Shown here: piece by piece, positions 56,716 to 64,000 of the stretch | How positions within the stretch are numbered: position 1 is the stretch's first letter | Layout: each line of letters begins with the position of its first letter | From: Ornithinimicrobium sufpigmenti | Lineage (GTDB): Bacteria > Actinomycetota > Actinomycetes > Actinomycetales > Dermatophilaceae | Length of the DNA: 64,000 bases | Reading direction: 5' to 3' | Assembly (NCBI RefSeq): GCF_004322775.1 | Contig: NZ_CP036403.1 | Location: 744,001 to 808,000, forward strand | The notes under the pieces: generated by a model | Database searches by the model: none | The model's input: only the letters and a program-made list of their open reading frames with translations | What the model was told of the DNA's origin: nothing | Translations under genes and position numbers: made by a program

Positions 56716-57882
56716 ATGAAGTTCTCCCGTACGATCCTCGCGGCCACCCTGAGCTCGGCCCTCGTCCTGACGGCCTGCTCGGGTGAGGACCCCGCTGAGG
56801 AGCAGGGTTCCGGCCCCGCGACCCAGACCACCCAGACGTCGGACGGCGACAGCGCCACCGCCGGCACGACCGACGACGGAGGGACGACCGCCGGGGACGA
56901 CGCCGCCCGCACCGACCAGGCGGGCACGACCGCTGGTGCCGCGGACGAGGAGTCCGCCACCGAGGTCGCCATGGCGACCGAGGAGGTCACCGCGGCCCTC
57001 CCCCTGGAGGAGGCGGAGGAGGTGGCGGCCACCGTGCTCACCGCCCGGTTCCAGGCCGACCAGGGTGACAGCGACGACATCACCGACCTGCAGCGCAAGT
57101 CGATGATGGGCAACGTCCGGACCGCCCACGAGGCGGCCGACCAGCTCGAGGCGGTCAACGGTGAGCCGCCGCAGGTCGACCTGGCGGACGCACCGGTCGA
57201 GCCCATCGTGCTGGCGATCAGCAAGGACGACGGCGAGCTGCCGATGTTCCTCCTGGTGCAGACCGTCCCCGAGGAGGGCGGCGTGCCGCTGCTGCACCTG
57301 CTCGAGAGCCGGACCGGCGAGAGCGCCGACTTCCGGATCAGCTGGGAGGCCCCGATGCTGCCCGGCACCGAGCTGCCCAGCTTCGACCGTCGCTCGGTCG
57401 GCTCCCCGGTGCTGCGCTCGGGCTCCGGCGACCTCACCACCGCTCCGCGGGACCTGCTGAAGTCGGTCGCGACCTACATCAGCTACCCCCAGCCCGAAGA
57501 CGTCCCGGACTACCGCACCCACGGGTACGCCCCCGCGGTGCGCAGCTCGGCCCAGGCCCAGGCCGACGCGGTCGCCGGCCAGGCCACCCTGCAGGAGAAG
57601 AACTGGCTGGTCTCCGAGGACACCAAGACCCTGCTCTTCGACGACGGCAGCGCCTTCGTCATGGGCACCCTGCTGCGCGACACCCAGTTCCAGGTCGACG
57701 ACGGCGCCGAGCTCAACCCGCCGGACACCTTCCGGGTGTTCCAGGACACCTCGGTCCTCACCGACGAGGCCGTGCTGCGCACGATGGTCTTCATCGGGAT
57801 GCGGGCGCCCTCGGAGCAGGTCGAGTTCAAGCCGGAGATGATCGCGGCTCGCGAGCAGCTGGTCGACGCCTGGGGCGAGTGA
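56716..57882 (+). CDS. Predicted lipoprotein of unknown function
   Basis: A 388-residue secreted lipoprotein. The signal peptide MKFSRTILAATLSSALVL ends in the lipobox LTAC (Cys21), so it should be membrane-anchored outside the cell. A Thr/Asp/Gly-rich disordered linker of about 70 residues follows, then a globular domain (residues about 95-388) that I do not recognise. That domain includes VVEP-free segments such as LPMFLLVQTVPEEGG, SYPQPEDVPDYRTHGY and WLVSEDTKTLLFDDGSA. It stands alone with its own promoter and terminator. Function unknown. Confidence 0.8.
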   Translation: MKFSRTILAATLSSALVLTACSGEDPAEEQGSGPATQTTQTSDGDSATAGTTDDGGTTAGDDAARTDQAGTTAGAADEESATEVAMATEEVTAALPLEEAEEVAATVLTARFQADQGDSDDITDLQRKSMMGNVRTAHEAADQLEAVNGEPPQVDLADAPVEPIVLAISKDDGELPMFLLVQTVPEEGGVPLLHLLESRTGESADFRISWEAPMLPGTELPSFDRRSVGSPVLRSGSGDLTTAPRDLLKSVATYISYPQPEDVPDYRTHGYAPAVRSSAQAQADAVAGQATLQEKNWLVSEDTKTLLFDDGSAFVMGTLLRDTQFQVDDGAELNPPDTFRVFQDTSVLTDEAVLRTMVFIGMRAPSEQVEFKPEMIAAREQLVDAWGE

Positions 57883-57896
57883 CCGGGCGAGCGGGC

Positions 57897-57915
57897 GGCG
57901 ACTGACGGCGACTGA
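57897..57915 (+). repeat. Two 10-bp repeats with extra TGA after the lipoprotein stop
   Basis: GGCGACTGA occurs at 57897 and 57907, resembling the gene end GGCGAGTGA (57874-57882). The last TGA is in frame with the gene. Similar to the array after atpB. Confidence 0.75.
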
Positions 57916-57956
57916 GCGCGCCCAGGTCCCCTCGCGTCAGCCGTGCGGAGCTCCGA

Positions 57957-57995
57957 GCAGGGGCCGGAGCGGGTTCGTCCCGCCCCGGCCCCTGC
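57957..57995 (+). terminator. Hairpin terminator after the lipoprotein gene
   Basis: GCAGGGGCCGG and CCGGCCCCTGC pair over 11 bp. After one A-C mismatch, GCGGG and CCCGC add 5 bp around a TTCGT loop. It ends just before the next gene's -10 box. Confidence 0.7.
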
Positions 57996-57998
57996 GCA

Positions 57999-58004
57999 TA
58001 CCCT
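57999..58004 (+). promoter_or_regulatory. -10 box TACCCT of a leaderless CnoX-like gene mRNA
   Basis: TACCCT ends 6 bases before ATG 58011; there is no ribosome site. Confidence 0.55.
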
Positions 58005-58010
58005 GGGACC

Positions 58011-59012
58011 ATGACCCAGCAGCCCTTCAGCCCTGCCGCCCTGCGCGGCGCCGTCGACCTGTCCAGCCTGGGCGCGCGACCGCGTGGCGGAGCGCAGCAG
58101 CCCCCCGCAGCGTCGTCCGCGCCGGGGGCGGCGCCCACGGACACCGCTGCCGTGCCTGGTCGCCGCGGCGCCATGGTGCCGACGGATGACAGCAACTTCG
58201 AGTCGGTCGTCAACGCCAGCCTGACCGCGCCCGTCGTGCTGGTCCTGTGGTCACCGCAGGTGCCGGAGTCCGTCCAGCACCTGCGCGAGCTGGTGGAGGC
58301 GGCGCGCGACTCGGGCGGACGCTTCCAGGTGGCGGCCGCCGACCTGGGTGCCAGCCCGGGGGTCATGCAGGCGTTGACCCCGCTGCTGCAGCAGGCCTTC
58401 GGCCAGGTCAGCGCGCTGCCCGTCGTCATCGGGCTGCTCAGCGGGCAGCCGATGCCGTTCTACGTCGGCGTGCAGCCGATGGCGCAGGTGGACCAGCTGC
58501 TGACGAAGTTCCTGGAGGCGGCCGTAGCCAACGGGATCGCCGGCCGCGTCGACGTCGGTGCCGACGCCCCGGACGAGGACGAGGGCGAGGAGGGGGAGCT
58601 TCCGCCGCTGCACCAGGCCGCCTACGACGCCATCGACCGGGGCGACTGGGGCGGTGCCATCACCGCCTACGAGCAGGCGCTGGAGCAGGACCCGTCCGAC
58701 GAGATGGCCCGGCTGGGGCTGGGGCAGGTCCGGCTGCTGGAACGGACCAGCTCGCTCGACCTCGCCGCTGTCCGGACCCGCGCTGCGGCCGACCCGTCCG
58801 ACGTCAGCGCCCAGATCGAGGCGGCCGACCTGGACGTGGTCGGAGGGCACGTCGAGGACGGCTTCGCCCGCCTGGTGGACACCGTGCGCCGGACCTCCGG
58901 CGAGGACCGGGACACCGCCCGCACCCACCTGCTCAGCCTCTTCGAGGTCGTCGGCCCCCAGGACCCGCGCGTGCAGAAGGCCCGCTCGGCGCTGATGAGC
59001 GCGCTCTTCTAG
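58011..59012 (+). CDS. CnoX/YbbN-like co-chaperone: thioredoxin-fold without CxxC plus TPR
   Basis: A 333-residue protein. A thioredoxin-like domain (residues about 55-175) has FESVVNASLTAPVVLVLWSP followed by QVPES, where redox thioredoxins have WCGPC, so it cannot do disulfide exchange. After an acidic linker (DEDEGEEGE) come TPR-like helices (QAAYDAIDRGDWGGAITAYE) to the end. This matches YbbN/CnoX, which holds unfolding proteins for GroEL or DnaK. The Pro/Ala-rich N-terminus of 50 residues is an actinobacterial extra. Confidence 0.88.
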   Translation: MTQQPFSPAALRGAVDLSSLGARPRGGAQQPPAASSAPGAAPTDTAAVPGRRGAMVPTDDSNFESVVNASLTAPVVLVLWSPQVPESVQHLRELVEAARDSGGRFQVAAADLGASPGVMQALTPLLQQAFGQVSALPVVIGLLSGQPMPFYVGVQPMAQVDQLLTKFLEAAVANGIAGRVDVGADAPDEDEGEEGELPPLHQAAYDAIDRGDWGGAITAYEQALEQDPSDEMARLGLGQVRLLERTSSLDLAAVRTRAAADPSDVSAQIEAADLDVVGGHVEDGFARLVDTVRRTSGEDRDTARTHLLSLFEVVGPQDPRVQKARSALMSALF

Positions 59013-59043
59013 CCCGACCGGCGACACGTCCTGCCCCCGACCG

Positions 59044-59167
59044 ACCGAGCGCACCGTTCTCACCGACCGAGCGCACCGTTCTCACCGACCGAGCGCACCG
59101 TTCTCACCGGCGGGCGCAGAATGGGCGGGCCGGGAGGACTCCCGGTCGGTGAGAACCGCGCGCTCGG

Positions 59168-59168
<1 letters not shown>
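59044..59168. repeat. Three 22-bp direct repeats plus an inverted copy between convergent genes
   Basis: ACCGAGCGCACCGTTCTCAC plus CG repeats at 59044, 59066 and 59088, exact 22-base period. An inverted copy with two mismatches occupies 59147-59168, ending at the stop codon of the glgB-pgm fusion. The third repeat and the inverted copy can form a 22-bp stem with a 37-base loop, a likely two-way terminator. Confidence 0.9.

Positions 59169-64000
<4,832 letters not shown>

Overview
The window is about 64 kb of gene-dense, very GC-rich chromosome from an actinobacterium. Lineage markers are the fused 2-oxoglutarate decarboxylase/dehydrogenase Kgd, the mismatch endonuclease NucS, a DUF2550 gene after atpC, the small DUF6104 protein, and many genes whose -10 box (TANNNT) sits 6-8 bases before the start codon, which indicates leaderless mRNAs. 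Gene order and protein style fit Micrococcales (an Intrasporangiaceae/Ornithinimicrobiaceae-like genome). That placement below phylum level is inference. I see no insertion sequence, prophage, integrase or CRISPR array, and no gene-free stretch longer than 300 bases.

Layout. 1-9 kb: end of a CoA-transferase gene and an acyl-CoA carboxylase carboxyltransferase; leucine synthesis genes leuCD facing leuB across a palindromic operator; leuB-alr-tsaE; then a polyprenyl sugar-phosphate transferase preceded by an unusual tandem-hairpin leader. 9-19 kb: pheA, a degenerate SGNH protein, GNAT and DUF6104 genes, an alpha/beta hydrolase, kgd, an ABC exporter, and tandem tRNA-Arg(CCG) and tRNA-Sec genes. 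19-30 kb: argS-hom, rho with a repetitive insertion, rpmE, prfA-prmC, an OafA-type acyltransferase, a duplicated pair of membrane microproteins, and the Sua5-type gene. 30-42 kb: glyA, wecA-like and the ATP synthase operon, whose atpC lies 1.5 kb away behind an oppositely oriented CoA-transferase gene. 42-54 kb: DUF2550, cobalamin adenosyltransferase, nucS-gtrA-ggt, a double 3-hydroxyacyl-CoA dehydrogenase, methylmalonyl-CoA epimerase, amidohydrolase, thiolase and MeaB. 54-64 kb: Nramp-like transporter, prolyl aminopeptidase-like enzyme, lipoprotein, CnoX-like protein, and a giant GlgB-phosphoglucomutase fusion running off the right edge.

How the genes work together. The 42-54 kb block is dominated by acyl-CoA chemistry: PduO makes adenosylcobalamin, MeaB protects methylmalonyl-CoA mutase, the epimerase feeds it, and thiolase and dehydrogenase genes sit alongside. 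PrfA and PrmC form a classic pair, since PrmC methylates the GGQ motif of release factors. The ATP synthase operon appears to be controlled by one perfect CRP/Rex-like palindrome over its promoter. The tRNA-Sec gene implies a selenoprotein system elsewhere in the genome.

The most unusual signals are: two adjacent hairpins with different stems but identical 8-base loops (7316-7360); the GlgB-PGM fusion, whose frame stays open to the edge with a possible maltokinase-like tail; the displaced atpC; 22-bp triple direct repeats in two intergenic regions; and the microprotein pair at 29 kb.
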